A stretch of DNA of 9,941 nucleotides from Candidatus Thiodiazotropha taylori. Its GTDB lineage: Bacteria > Pseudomonadota > Gammaproteobacteria > Chromatiales > Chromatiaceae. This document shows positions 1 to 7,238 of the stretch, piece after piece (positions within the stretch are counted from its first letter, which is position 1; every line of letters begins with the position of its first letter). The stretch is from positions 1 through 9,941 of the forward strand of contig JAHRHW010000141.1 of NCBI GenBank assembly GCA_019100305.1, given 5' to 3'. The translations under genes and the position numbers were made by a program. A model generated the notes under the pieces. That model was not told the origin of the DNA. It saw only the letters and a list, made by a program, of their open reading frames with translations, and did no database searches.

Positions 1-2745
1 TTTTGCGAGGATCCTGATCAGGTCTCAGCAGAGTGGCGCAGCTTCTTCTACGGTTTCGATCACGGCGTAGACACAGAAGGGCAGAGTCCCGCCGGCCGTC
101 TTCCCCAGCCACCACTGATACATCCCGGTCTGGATCGCCTGTTCATGGCTTACCGTCTCTCAGGGCATCTCTATGCGGAACTTGATCCATTGGGGCTGTT
201 GACGCATCAGCGACCAAAGGCGTTGGATCCCGCCTACTACGGGTTACAGAGTGCCGATCTGCAACAACCAGTCAATGTGGTCTCCATCGAGGCAGAGCAG
301 GCGTTGCCCGCTGCTGAAGTAATTAAAGTTCTGGAACGGGTCTACTGCGGCACACTGGCGAGCGAATATCTGCACCTAAGCGCAGCGGATGAGCGCCGCT
401 GGATCGAACGTCGCCTCGAGTCCACCCGGGGGGATTGGGCGGCTCAGAACAGCAAGCGGGAGCGGATCGACATACTGCGGGATTTAACTGCGGCCGAGGG
501 GCTGGAACAGTATCTCCATCGGCGTTACGTGGGGCAGAAACGTTTCTCCTTGGAGGGTGGCGATTCTCTGATCCCCCTATTGGACGAAATTGTCCAGGGT
601 GGGGGAGAGCGTGGTGTCACCGATGTGGTGATCGGCATGGCCCATCGCGGTCGTCTCAATGTGTTGGTGAATCTGCTTGGCAAGGCTCCCAGTGAACTGT
701 TTTCAGAGTTTGAGGGAGATCATGGCCTGGATGCGGGCTCCGGATCCGGGGATGTGAAGTATCACCAGGGTTTCTACTCAAACATCCAGACACAGGGCGG
801 TCCGGTTCATCTGTCTCTCGCTTTCAATCCATCTCACCTGGAGATCATCGGTCCGGTTGTGCAGGGTGGTTGCCGGGCAAGACAGGATCGCCATGAAACG
901 GATGCCAAGGATCTGGTATTGCCGGTCATCGTGCACGGGGATGCGGCCTTTATCGGGCAGGGAGTGGTTACGGAGACGCTGAATCTTTCCAAGACAGCGG
1001 CCTATGGCACAGGTGGTACGATCCATGTGGTGGTCAATAATCAGATCGGTTTTACCACCAGCCATCCCCAGGAGGCCCGATCCACCCTCTACTGCACTGA
1101 GGTGGCGAAACTCATCCAGGCACCGATATTTCATGTCAATGGGGATGACCCGGATGCGGTGCTGTTCGTTACCCGGCTGGCGATCGACTACCGACTGACA
1201 TTTCAGAATGACGTGGTCATCGACCTGGTCTGTTATCGGCGTCAGGGTCACAATGAGGCCGATGAACCAATGATGACCCAGCCACAGATGTATCAGCGAA
1301 TCCGGAACTTGCCAACTACCCGCCAGTTATATGCCCAGCGTCTGGCGGACGACGGTCTGGTTAAGGCGGACGATGCGGAGGAGATGCGTGAGAGTTACCG
1401 CTACTCCTTGGAACAGGGCAAGGTGGTTGTGCGTGAGTTTCTGCGGGGTTCCCGTAGTGGTTACGAGGCCCATTGGGAGGAGTACCTGAATGCCCGACCC
1501 GGTGAGCAGGTAGAGACCCGGGTTGGTCGGGAGTTGCTGTGTCGCCTGGGGCAGCAGACCCTGAAACTCCCCGAGGGCTTTACACTGCAGCGTGCCGTGG
1601 CCCGAGTGGTGGCTGAGCGGCAGCGGATGCTTTCCGCTGAGGTGCCGTTGGATTGGGGCATGGCAGAGACCCTTGCCTACGCAACCCTGCTGCATGAAGG
1701 TTATGCTGTGCGACTCTCAGGTCAGGATTCGGTCAGAGGCACGTTTGCTCATCGCCATGCCACCTTTCATGACCAGAACAATTTTGCCACCCATACCCCC
1801 TTGGAACAGCTGTTCGAGGGGCAGCCCCGTTTCGAGGTGATCAACTCCATCCTCTCCGAACTGGCAGTGCTGGGTTTTGAGTATGGTTACGCCACCTCAA
1901 TGCCCGGCACATTGGTGATCTGGGAGGCCCAGTTCGGTGATTTCGGCAATGGTGCGCAGATGGTGATCGATCAATTCATCGCCAGCGGTTATCTGAAGTG
2001 GGGCCGGCTCTGTCAGTTGACCCTGTTCCTGCCCCACGGATTTGAAGGGCAGGGGCCTGAACACTCCTCGGCACGCCTGGAACGCTATCTGCAATTGTGT
2101 GCCGAACTCAATATGCGGGTCTGGGTCCCTACCACTCCGGCCCAGTTTTTCCACCTGCTGCGGGATCAGATGATGCGCCGTTTTCGTCGGCCGCTGATTG
2201 TGATGACACCGAAAAGCCTGTTGCGTCATCCGATGGCCAAGTCAAAACTTCAGGCCTTTACTGATGGTGCCCTGGCGAGTGTGCTACCTGAAGCGGATGA
2301 ACTGGATCCGCAGCGGGTTCGACGCGTGGTGCTTTGCAGCGGCAAGGTCTACTTTGAATTGCTGCAAACCCGGCGTGAAAGGGGCATCGAGGACATCGCC
2401 ATCCTCAGAGTGGAGCAGCTCTATCCATTTCCACGCCACCCGCTGGCTGAAATGTTGTCAGGCTATGGACAACTCACAGAGATCCTCTGGTGTCAGGAGG
2501 AACCCCGTAACCAGGGTGCCTGGTATCAGATTCAGCACCATTTACGCTATCTGGCTCAATCCGAACAGAGTCTTGGTTATGCGGGTCGTTCACCCTCGGC
2601 GTCACCGGCCTGTGGTGATGCCACACTTCATCGGGAGCAACAGATGGCATTGATCGATACGGCTCTTTCTGCTGGCCGGGTTGAGGATCCGGGTGAGCGG
2701 CTTGATGATACGGATATGCATTTCGACGGTAACCTCTCAGACTAA
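1..2745 (+). CDS. sucA: 2-oxoglutarate dehydrogenase E1 component (5' end outside window)
   Basis: This is the thiamine-diphosphate-dependent E1 subunit of the 2-oxoglutarate dehydrogenase complex, which decarboxylates 2-oxoglutarate in the TCA cycle and passes the succinyl group to the E2 lipoyl domain. The frame is open from base 1, and the codons before the first ATG (145) already read as the family's N-terminal region (EDPDQVSAEWRSFF), so 145 is not the start; probably about 30 residues lie off the left edge. Visible landmarks are AYRLSGH...LDPLG (from 148), GMAHRGRLNV (His codon 643), FNPSH (His codon 835), the ThDP-binding GDAA (937) through NN (1036), and the pyrimidine-domain stretch IWEAQFGDFGNGAQ (from 1918). 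The C-terminal GRSPSASPA segment is also present, followed by an acidic tail of about 20 residues that E. coli SucA lacks. About 914 codons are visible, in line with the usual 930 or so. No E2 gene follows; a methyltransferase-like gene starts 27 bp downstream. Confidence 0.96.
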   Translation, partial: FCEDPDQVSAEWRSFFYGFDHGVDTEGQSPAGRLPQPPLIHPGLDRLFMAYRLSGHLYAELDPLGLLTHQRPKALDPAYYGLQSADLQQPVNVVSIEAEQALPAAEVIKVLERVYCGTLASEYLHLSAADERRWIERRLESTRGDWAAQNSKRERIDILRDLTAAEGLEQYLHRRYVGQKRFSLEGGDSLIPLLDEIVQGGGERGVTDVVIGMAHRGRLNVLVNLLGKAPSELFSEFEGDHGLDAGSGSGDVKYHQGFYSNIQTQGGPVHLSLAFNPSHLEIIGPVVQGGCRARQDRHETDAKDLVLPVIVHGDAAFIGQGVVTETLNLSKTAAYGTGGTIHVVVNNQIGFTTSHPQEARSTLYCTEVAKLIQAPIFHVNGDDPDAVLFVTRLAIDYRLTFQNDVVIDLVCYRRQGHNEADEPMMTQPQMYQRIRNLPTTRQLYAQRLADDGLVKADDAEEMRESYRYSLEQGKVVVREFLRGSRSGYEAHWEEYLNARPGEQVETRVGRELLCRLGQQTLKLPEGFTLQRAVARVVAERQRMLSAEVPLDWGMAETLAYATLLHEGYAVRLSGQDSVRGTFAHRHATFHDQNNFATHTPLEQLFEGQPRFEVINSILSELAVLGFEYGYATSMPGTLVIWEAQFGDFGNGAQMVIDQFIASGYLKWGRLCQLTLFLPHGFEGQGPEHSSARLERYLQLCAELNMRVWVPTTPAQFFHLLRDQMMRRFRRPLIVMTPKSLLRHPMAKSKLQAFTDGALASVLPEADELDPQRVRRVVLCSGKVYFELLQTRRERGIEDIAILRVEQLYPFPRHPLAEMLSGYGQLTEILWCQEEPRNQGAWYQIQHHLRYLAQSEQSLGYAGRSPSASPACGDATLHREQQMALIDTALSAGRVEDPGERLDDTDMHFDGNLSD

Positions 2746-2772
2746 GATCACTTCCAATATAAGGGTGAGGAG

Positions 2773-3477
2773 ATGTGGCTAAGCTTGGTATATCTACCCA
2801 AACTCGCTTTCATTTTGCTACTGACAGCGCTGCTATCTCTGCCATTGATGGCGAAGGGTGTTTCGACAGGTGCAGATCCACGAATCAATCAGCCCTATCA
2901 GGATCCGGATTTTCAAGTTTGGCAGGATATCTTTGAAAGTCCGGGACGTGAGGTTTACGATCACAGAGAGGAAATCCTGCAGGCTCTGAAACTGGAACCA
3001 GGTATGTGGGTGGCTGATATCGGTGCAGGCACCGGTTTGTTTACCTGGTTATTCGCAACTGAGGTTGGTGACCTTGGTCGGGTCTTTGCAGCGGATATCT
3101 CCTCAGAGTTCATCCGCAATATCCTGCAGATTGCCAGACAGTCGAACCTGAATAATGTACAGGGTGTCGTCAATTCGCAAACCAGTTTAGCGCTACAGCC
3201 AAATACCATGGATGTTGTTTTCGTGTGTGATACTTATCATCACTTCGAAGAACCGCAAGTGATGCTGAAATTGATCCATCAGAGCCTCAAGTCCGGCGGA
3301 AGATTAGTGATCATCGACTACCGTAAAAGGCCTGGGTTCAGCTCCAACTGGGTGATGGACCATGTCAGGCTGGGTAGAGACGGTGTCATTGCGGAAATAG
3401 AGCAATCCGGTTTTCGCCTCAGTGGTGAGGAGAACTTTCTCCGTGCCAACTATTTTTTAACCTTTACAAAGAAATAA
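2773..3477 (+). CDS. SAM-dependent methyltransferase-like protein with N-terminal signal peptide
   Basis: This 234-residue protein has a class I (Rossmann-fold) methyltransferase domain. Motif I is VADIGAGTGLFT (residues 80-91), the acidic loop is FAADIS (about 105-110), the post-II region is DVVFVCDTYHHFEEP (147-161), and LKSGGRLVIIDY (172-183) forms the next strand. The first 27 residues are hydrophobic and end in LPLMA-KG, which looks like a cleavable signal peptide or a membrane anchor. The ATG at 2773 is favoured because AAGGG at 2761-2765 gives a Shine-Dalgarno 7 nt upstream and the hydrophobic leader would otherwise be unexplained; the internal ATG at 2848 has no ribosome site. It lies 27 bp after sucA and is probably cotranscribed. 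The substrate is unknown. Export is odd because SAM is cytoplasmic, although related methyltransferase-domain proteins with leaders do exist. Confidence 0.85.
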   Translation: MWLSLVYLPKLAFILLLTALLSLPLMAKGVSTGADPRINQPYQDPDFQVWQDIFESPGREVYDHREEILQALKLEPGMWVADIGAGTGLFTWLFATEVGDLGRVFAADISSEFIRNILQIARQSNLNNVQGVVNSQTSLALQPNTMDVVFVCDTYHHFEEPQVMLKLIHQSLKSGGRLVIIDYRKRPGFSSNWVMDHVRLGRDGVIAEIEQSGFRLSGEENFLRANYFLTFTKK

Positions 3478-3482
3478 CCAGC

Positions 3483-3557
3483 ATCTCTGATTCTAGATGG
3501 GAGGTTCTGATTTAAGGGGGGGTGGAGACCCAGTGAAATGGCGCGCCCGGAAGGATT
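3483..3557. repeat. Partial duplicate of tRNA-Arg 3' end and flank (copy 1)
   Basis: Bases 3536-3557 match 3680-3701 exactly over 22 bp. The matching block covers the CCA end, discriminator, 3' acceptor strand and part of the T arm of the tRNA-Arg gene. A second block, 3483-3511, matches 3630-3658 with three mismatches in 29 bp. The two blocks keep the same order and nearly the same offset (144 and 147 bp), so this is a diverged tandem duplication of the tRNA end plus its downstream flank. The 5' two-thirds of a tRNA is not recognisable next to it. It could be the remnant of a second tandem tRNA-Arg gene, or an attachment-site scar from an element that integrated at the tRNA 3' end; no integrase is present. 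Confidence 0.8.
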
Positions 3558-3629
3558 AACAGCTTTCAGCTGCTCTGCGGCACTGACGTGCCTTGTCGAA
3601 CCGATTGTTTTGATTCGGAGATTCGAATT

Positions 3630-3701
3630 ATCTCAGATTCTAGATAGGAGGCTCTGATATACGTGGGCAGGGCTTTATAAAATGGCGCGCCCGGAAGGAT
3701 T
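3630..3701. repeat. Partial duplicate of tRNA-Arg 3' end and flank (copy 2, includes the intact tRNA end)
   Basis: This is the second copy of the duplicated unit. Block 3630-3658 pairs with 3483-3511, and 3680-3701 pairs exactly with 3536-3557. Here the tRNA part continues into the complete gene. The stretch between the two blocks differs in sequence and length (21 bp here, 24 bp in copy 1), so the copies have diverged outside the conserved blocks. Confidence 0.8.
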
Positions 3702-3759
3702 CGAACCTCCGACCACCTGGTTCGTAGCCAGGTACTCTATCCAGCTGAGCTACGGGCGC
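3683..3759 (-). tRNA. tRNA-Arg (anticodon ACG)
   Basis: Read on the minus strand this 77-nt gene folds as a standard tRNA. The acceptor GCGCCCG pairs with CGGGCGC over all 7 bp, followed by discriminator G and an encoded CCA. The D arm contains AGCUCAGCUGGAUAGAGU, the anticodon stem CCUGG/CCAGG encloses the loop CUACGAA with anticodon ACG (read as ICG after deamination, for CGN codons), and the T loop is GGUUCGAAUCC. A promoter lies just upstream at 3779-3807. Its 3' end is duplicated about 144 bp downstream. Confidence 0.97.
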
Positions 3760-3778
3760 GTTTTTTTGTGAAACGCGA

Positions 3779-3807
3779 ATTCTGAAGATATCTTAGTGCT
3801 TTGTCAA
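3779..3807 (-). promoter_or_regulatory. Probable sigma-70 promoter of tRNA-Arg
   Basis: On the minus strand a perfect -35 TTGACA (3807-3802) is followed after exactly 17 nt by CAGAAT (3784-3779), which matches 4 of 6 bases of the -10 consensus. A GC-rich TCGCG stretch follows, as in the discriminators of many stable-RNA promoters. The predicted start would lie roughly 10 nt upstream of the tRNA 5' end at 3759. Confidence 0.65.
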
Positions 3808-3869
3808 TCCCGGATGAGAAATAGATCTTATGGCTGGATTCCAAGCCCGTAGCGGCTCTAATCCTGCTC

Positions 3870-4060
3870 CTAAACGGTGATCATCGCCTCCACATAGCCT
3901 AGGACTCCATGCTGGTGGTAATCGCCAGGTAGAGATGGGCCACCAGAAAGATCAGCATGACAAAGGGGACTGCGGTGTGGATCAGGGCGATGGCACCCAG
4001 GCTCAGCCCCCCATACCCCTGGCATACCAGGAGGCGTAGAAGAGATAAGGGGAGGTTGGT
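3870..4060 (-). pseudogene. Remnant of a b-type membrane cytochrome (C-terminal part, two frameshifts)
   Basis: No single frame is coding here, but three minus-strand frames join into one plausible protein tail. The first part reads SPYLFYASWYARGMGG, the second LSLGAIALIHTAVPFVMLIF plus LVAHLYLAITT, and the third HGVLGYVEAMITV before a TAG at 3870-3872. This resembles the last transmembrane helix and the end of di-heme b-type cytochromes of the cytochrome b561 / formate-dehydrogenase-gamma type, with His in IHTA and AHLY as likely haem ligands. The first break is at a run of six G (one extra G restores the frame), and the second follows ITT (one extra base restores it). Most of the gene (5' part) is absent. 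It lies downstream of the pentaheme cytochrome gene on the same strand, so the two probably once formed an operon. The family assignment comes from recall of typical sequences. Confidence 0.6.
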
Positions 4061-4062
4061 TC

Positions 4063-4088
4063 GGCTTGGCACCGGTTGGTGCCAAGCC
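4063..4088. terminator. Perfect 11-bp hairpin after the pentaheme cytochrome gene
   Basis: GGCTTGGCACC (4063-4073) and GGTGCCAAGCC (4078-4088) form a perfect 11-bp GC-rich stem with a 4-nt loop, starting 15 nt after the stop codon of the minus-strand cytochrome gene. There is no T run on the minus-strand side (GAACCAACC follows), so it is not a textbook intrinsic terminator. It may end or 3'-stabilise the cytochrome mRNA. It sits exactly between that gene and the cytochrome b remnant. Confidence 0.6.
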
Positions 4089-4102
4089 TGTTTGTTATCA
4101 GT

Positions 4103-5383
4103 TTAAGGGGTGCTTTCCGCAGTTGCTATCAATGTAGGTGCGGTCAAATCTTCCGGCAGATGCTTGAACTTCTCAACCAGCACCGGCCAAAGCAGGTTGT
4201 AGTAGAGTTCACCACGTACCAGTTTGACTCCTTTCGAAGGGATGTCGTAGACCAGGGTCCGCTCTTCATGAGGCTTAAGACGTGTATCCTTACCCAGTGC
4301 GGTTGCAGTCGGCGGCATCGCCGGTTTGCCTGCGCTGTCGGCCAGGGCGTAGACGAAGTAGGCTTTGGAATCCCCATCCTTCGGATGCCCCTTGGCATTT
4401 TCCCAGACCACATTGCCCTCGCCATCATAGGCGGTCAGTTTCATGTAGATGTTACGGAAAGGTGCCCCGGTTGGTAGGCTGTGGGGTTGAGGATTTTTCA
4501 GATAGGCAGTTGCCCGGATGACATCTCCGATAGATTCGGTGGAGACATCAAACACCACAGAACGCTGCAGAATACCGCTGTCGTGTCCACCACCCATGGA
4601 GTGATCCGCTAACCCGTCATTGATTGGCATATGACAGGAGAGACAGTTTACCTGAGAGTGGCTGACGGAATACTCGTTGCCGGTCTGACAGAGAGGAACG
4701 CCGTGTGGATTGTTGCGCTGATCATGACACCCCATGCAGGCATCCGAAGTCTTCATCAGCTTGGGATTGCTTTCCATTGGGATGGAAGGAATCTCAACGC
4801 CATCGATCGTCACCCCTTCACCCAGATGAGGATTGGGTTTACTGTCGTCGCTCATGCCACTGCCGCCGAAAACATCACCGGCTGCGGTCAGTTTCTGTAA
4901 TCCCACATTGGAGTGTCTTCCCGGTCCCTGTACCGTATCTTTGGAGTAGTCGTAGGCCTTCAGACCAAGTTGTAATTTACCATTCGGCGCCTGGATGCCG
5001 TTGTACTTTTTCAGAGTATGGCAAACAACGCAGTTGACCCCTTCCGCATAGGCCGGTTTTGCATCCAGCTTGGTGGTTTTATCCTTGGCTGCATTGGGTG
5101 CATGGCACTGCAGGCAGACCGGATATTTGCCGGAAGCTTTGTGTTTTACCCCTTCTTTTGTAGGGTCTCCAACAACCTTCTTGTAGAAGGTGGCGTGAAT
5201 CGGATCATTGAGTGCTGAACTGTTGCCATGCATCGAGCCTTTCCACTGTTTGTAGATCTCTTTATGGCAGGTTTTACAGGTTTCAGATGAGATGTGATGA
5301 AGTGGTTCGGCGAGTACTTGGCTGTTGAGACTGAACCATCCGAGTACGACAAATAGCAGGATTAACCCTCTGTGATTATCCAT
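4103..5383 (-). CDS. Periplasmic pentaheme cytochrome c (cytochrome c554-like domain)
   Basis: This is a secreted multihaem electron-transfer protein. From the ATG at 5383 it has 426 residues, with a signal peptide ending near SQVLA-EP (about residue 25). Five CXXCH haem-binding motifs follow at about residues 36 (CKTCH), 90 (CLQCH), 118 (CVVCH), 216 (CMGCH) and 247 (CLSCH). The order and spacing, and ETCKTCHKEIYKQWKGSMHG at the front, resemble the cytochrome c554 / c-prime family. The last 160 residues have no haem motif and look like a beta-rich domain (SLPTGAPFRNIYMKLTAYDG). No CXXCK motif exists, so it is not an NrfA-type nitrite reductase. ATG 5383 is preferred over the TTG at 5386 because GGAGG at 5394-5390 is then 6 nt away. 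It is divergent from the octaheme/NapC operon. A role as electron shuttle is inferred; the substrate or partner is unknown. Confidence 0.88.
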   Translation of the reverse strand: MDNHRGLILLFVVLGWFSLNSQVLAEPLHHISSETCKTCHKEIYKQWKGSMHGNSSALNDPIHATFYKKVVGDPTKEGVKHKASGKYPVCLQCHAPNAAKDKTTKLDAKPAYAEGVNCVVCHTLKKYNGIQAPNGKLQLGLKAYDYSKDTVQGPGRHSNVGLQKLTAAGDVFGGSGMSDDSKPNPHLGEGVTIDGVEIPSIPMESNPKLMKTSDACMGCHDQRNNPHGVPLCQTGNEYSVSHSQVNCLSCHMPINDGLADHSMGGGHDSGILQRSVVFDVSTESIGDVIRATAYLKNPQPHSLPTGAPFRNIYMKLTAYDGEGNVVWENAKGHPKDGDSKAYFVYALADSAGKPAMPPTATALGKDTRLKPHEERTLVYDIPSKGVKLVRGELYYNLLWPVLVEKFKHLPEDLTAPTLIATAESTP

Positions 5384-5768
5384 CAACTTCCTCCATTTTA
5401 TTTATTATCGCAACCTCATACCCCTTAATGGCTGCAGATTTTTCGCACAACATAATCACATTTCCGAGTTTGTTTCAGCAATTAGGGAAACTACTGAATT
5501 AATAACAGCTAATATTCTTTACCAAGCACTATACTCAACAACGCTGCTGGAATCCTGTATTGATCATTAATTCTAAAAACTGCATAGTGTTTACTGCATT
5601 TGCAGGTGTTATTTTAGTCAGAGAAAAAGAAAAGCTGATATCTGCAACAGATAAAATTTCCTACTGAATAACTAAGCAAAAGATAACGCACAGTAAAATT
5701 TTAGGTGTAATGGATGCCGCTTTTGAGCGGCTTAAAAATACTAAGAACGCATATTGCAAGGGGGAGGC
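5384..5768. other. Divergent AT-rich intergenic region of the two multihaem transcription units
   Basis: This 385-bp stretch separates the start codons of the pentaheme gene (-) and the octaheme gene (+) and must contain both promoters. It is clearly more AT-rich than the genes. The best plus-strand candidate is TTTACT (5590-5595), 17 nt, TTTAGT (5613-5618), each 4 of 6 to consensus, too weak to call. ACTGCAT occurs twice (5579-5585 and 5593-5599). A small hairpin, GCCGCT-TTTG-AGCGGC, lies at 5716-5731 in the likely 5' leader of the octaheme gene. I found no convincing FNR, NarL or sigma-54 site and no coding potential. Confidence 0.5.
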
Positions 5769-7238
5769 ATGCTCACAGAGCAATCACTTGGACTTACCGG
5801 TCATTGGACACTCTATGCGTTCTTGTTTCTGTTTATATTGACTCCTCCAGCTGTTGCTGAAAAAGTAAAACTGGATCCAAGTAACTGGGGTCTGAAAGAG
5901 GGCAAGGAGTGTGTCTCCTGTCATAAAAAATCTTCTGCGGCTTTAACCCATGAATGGCAGAACAGTGCCCATGCCGAGGCTGGGGTAAATTGTCTCGATT
6001 GTCATTTGGCGGATCAGGTCGACAACGATGCAATCGAACATGAAGGTGCGATAATCGCGACCATTGTTTCGCCAAAGGACTGCGGTCGTTGCCATACCAA
6101 GGAGTTCAAAGAGACAGAAGGATCGGTACATGCGAAAGCAGTGAGTATGATCAAGAACCGCTTACCTGCGCTGGCAGATGATCTGAGTGGCAAGGAGATG
6201 GTTGCTGCAGGTTGTGCCCAGTGTCATGGCTCCAAAGTGGAAGTGCGTGGTGATGGTACCCTGACGCCTGAAACCTGGCCCAATAGCGGCATCGGTCGAA
6301 TCAACCCGGACGGTTCCCTCGGCTCATGTTCCGCCTGTCATGGGCGTCACAGCTTTTCCAAGGCGCAGGCCAGGGATCCGAGCGCCTGCACCTGGTGTCA
6401 CACCGGGCCCGACTCCCCGGACGATGAAGTCTACGCAAGCTCGAAGCACGGCATGCTCTATGAAGCCAACAGATCGAAAATGAATCTGCAGAGCGATCAG
6501 TGGGTGCTTGGGAAGGACTATAGTGCGGCACCAACCTGTGTCACCTGCCATATGGGCACCACGCCTGGTGTGAAGGGAAGTCACGATGTGGGGATGCGGG
6601 ATGCCTGGAGCCTAAACCGTCCGGTATCCGAGCAGCAGTATCTTGTTATCTTCGACGATGGAGATCGAAGGGAGCTGCCCGAATCCCAGCCGGGCCCAAG
6701 GCGGGGTTCGGAACTGAGAAAACTGGATGGCAGCATGGGTAAGGTGAAGGCGGTTGCCAGTCCGAAACGGCGTCGACAGATCATGAGCAAGGTCTGTCTC
6801 GAGTGTCACGGCAAGAACTTCGTTAACAGCTACATGAAGCAGTTCGATAATATGGTGAAGCTGTATAACGAGAAGTTCGGCAAACCGGCTCAGGCAATCA
6901 TGTCGGCACTCTATGAGAAGAAACTGTTGACCCCTGCACCATTTGATGAACCGATTGAGTTCATCTTTTGGCGGCTCTGGCACGATGAGGGTACGGCAGC
7001 ACGTCATGGTGCTGCAATGATGAGTCCCAACTATGCCTCATGGGAGGGGATGCATAAAGTAGCGCAGAATTTTTATGGTGAGTTTCTGCCTCAGCTTCGT
7101 CAACTCGCTGGAGAAGAGACTGCCAATGAGTTGATAGAAATGCATGTCACCAGCCTGGATCAAAACAGTTGGCTGAACAATCCGGGAAAACCGAATCCGA
7201 TTCTCGGTTACGGCATTGGGAAAGAGAGCCATGAGTAA
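5769..7238 (+). CDS. haoA: Octaheme cytochrome c of the hydroxylamine oxidoreductase (HAO) family
   Basis: This is a periplasmic octahaem enzyme of the HAO family, whose members oxidise hydroxylamine in ammonia oxidisers or, with a NapC-type partner, reduce nitrite or hydroxylamine. From the ATG at 5769 it has 489 residues: a leader ending near PPAVA-EK (about residue 30), then eight CXXCH motifs at about residues 48, 75, 105, 149, 187, 207, 257 and 343. The C-terminal part has the family signature FIFWRLWHDEGTAARHGAAM followed by SPNYASWEGM (about 398-428). All eight sites are CXXCH, which argues against octaheme nitrite reductases with a CXXCK site. No C-terminal membrane helix is seen. ATG 5769 is preferred to TTG 5754 because AAGGGGG at 5758-5764 then serves as Shine-Dalgarno. 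It overlaps the next gene. Pairing with a NapC protein suggests a reductive role (inference). Whether the catalytic cross-linking tyrosine of Nitrosomonas HAO is present needs alignment. Confidence 0.9.
   Translation: MLTEQSLGLTGHWTLYAFLFLFILTPPAVAEKVKLDPSNWGLKEGKECVSCHKKSSAALTHEWQNSAHAEAGVNCLDCHLADQVDNDAIEHEGAIIATIVSPKDCGRCHTKEFKETEGSVHAKAVSMIKNRLPALADDLSGKEMVAAGCAQCHGSKVEVRGDGTLTPETWPNSGIGRINPDGSLGSCSACHGRHSFSKAQARDPSACTWCHTGPDSPDDEVYASSKHGMLYEANRSKMNLQSDQWVLGKDYSAAPTCVTCHMGTTPGVKGSHDVGMRDAWSLNRPVSEQQYLVIFDDGDRRELPESQPGPRRGSELRKLDGSMGKVKAVASPKRRRQIMSKVCLECHGKNFVNSYMKQFDNMVKLYNEKFGKPAQAIMSALYEKKLLTPAPFDEPIEFIFWRLWHDEGTAARHGAAMMSPNYASWEGMHKVAQNFYGEFLPQLRQLAGEETANELIEMHVTSLDQNSWLNNPGKPNPILGYGIGKESHE

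Noticed and set aside
778..1251. Long antisense open frame within sucA
   Set aside because: It is fully opposite a strongly conserved enzyme, and its translation resembles no known domain; it is explained by the codon usage of the sense gene.
3482..3499. Terminator after the methyltransferase gene (CATCT-N8-AGATG)
   Set aside because: The stem is only 5 bp with a long loop, and no T run follows.
3870..4085. A 71-codon minus-strand open frame read as a small gene
   Set aside because: Its frame gives Pro-rich, non-membrane sequence, while the neighbouring frames give a recognisable cytochrome b tail; it is the out-of-frame reading of a decayed gene, and it starts inside the 11-bp hairpin without a ribosome site.
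4103..5383. NrfA-type ammonia-forming nitrite reductase
   Set aside because: It has five haem motifs, but all are CXXCH; the CXXCK active-site motif and the NrfA body are absent.
5419..5425. NarL-type heptamer TACCCCT
   Set aside because: A single heptamer without a paired inverted one is expected by chance in a few hundred bases.
5560..5573. Possible FNR box (TTGAT-N4)
   Set aside because: The left half matches, but the right half is AATTC instead of ATCAA, so there is no palindrome.
5769..7238. Octaheme nitrite or tetrathionate reductase
   Set aside because: Those families carry a CXXCK or equivalent lysine-ligated site; here all eight motifs are CXXCH and the C-terminal part matches the HAO family.
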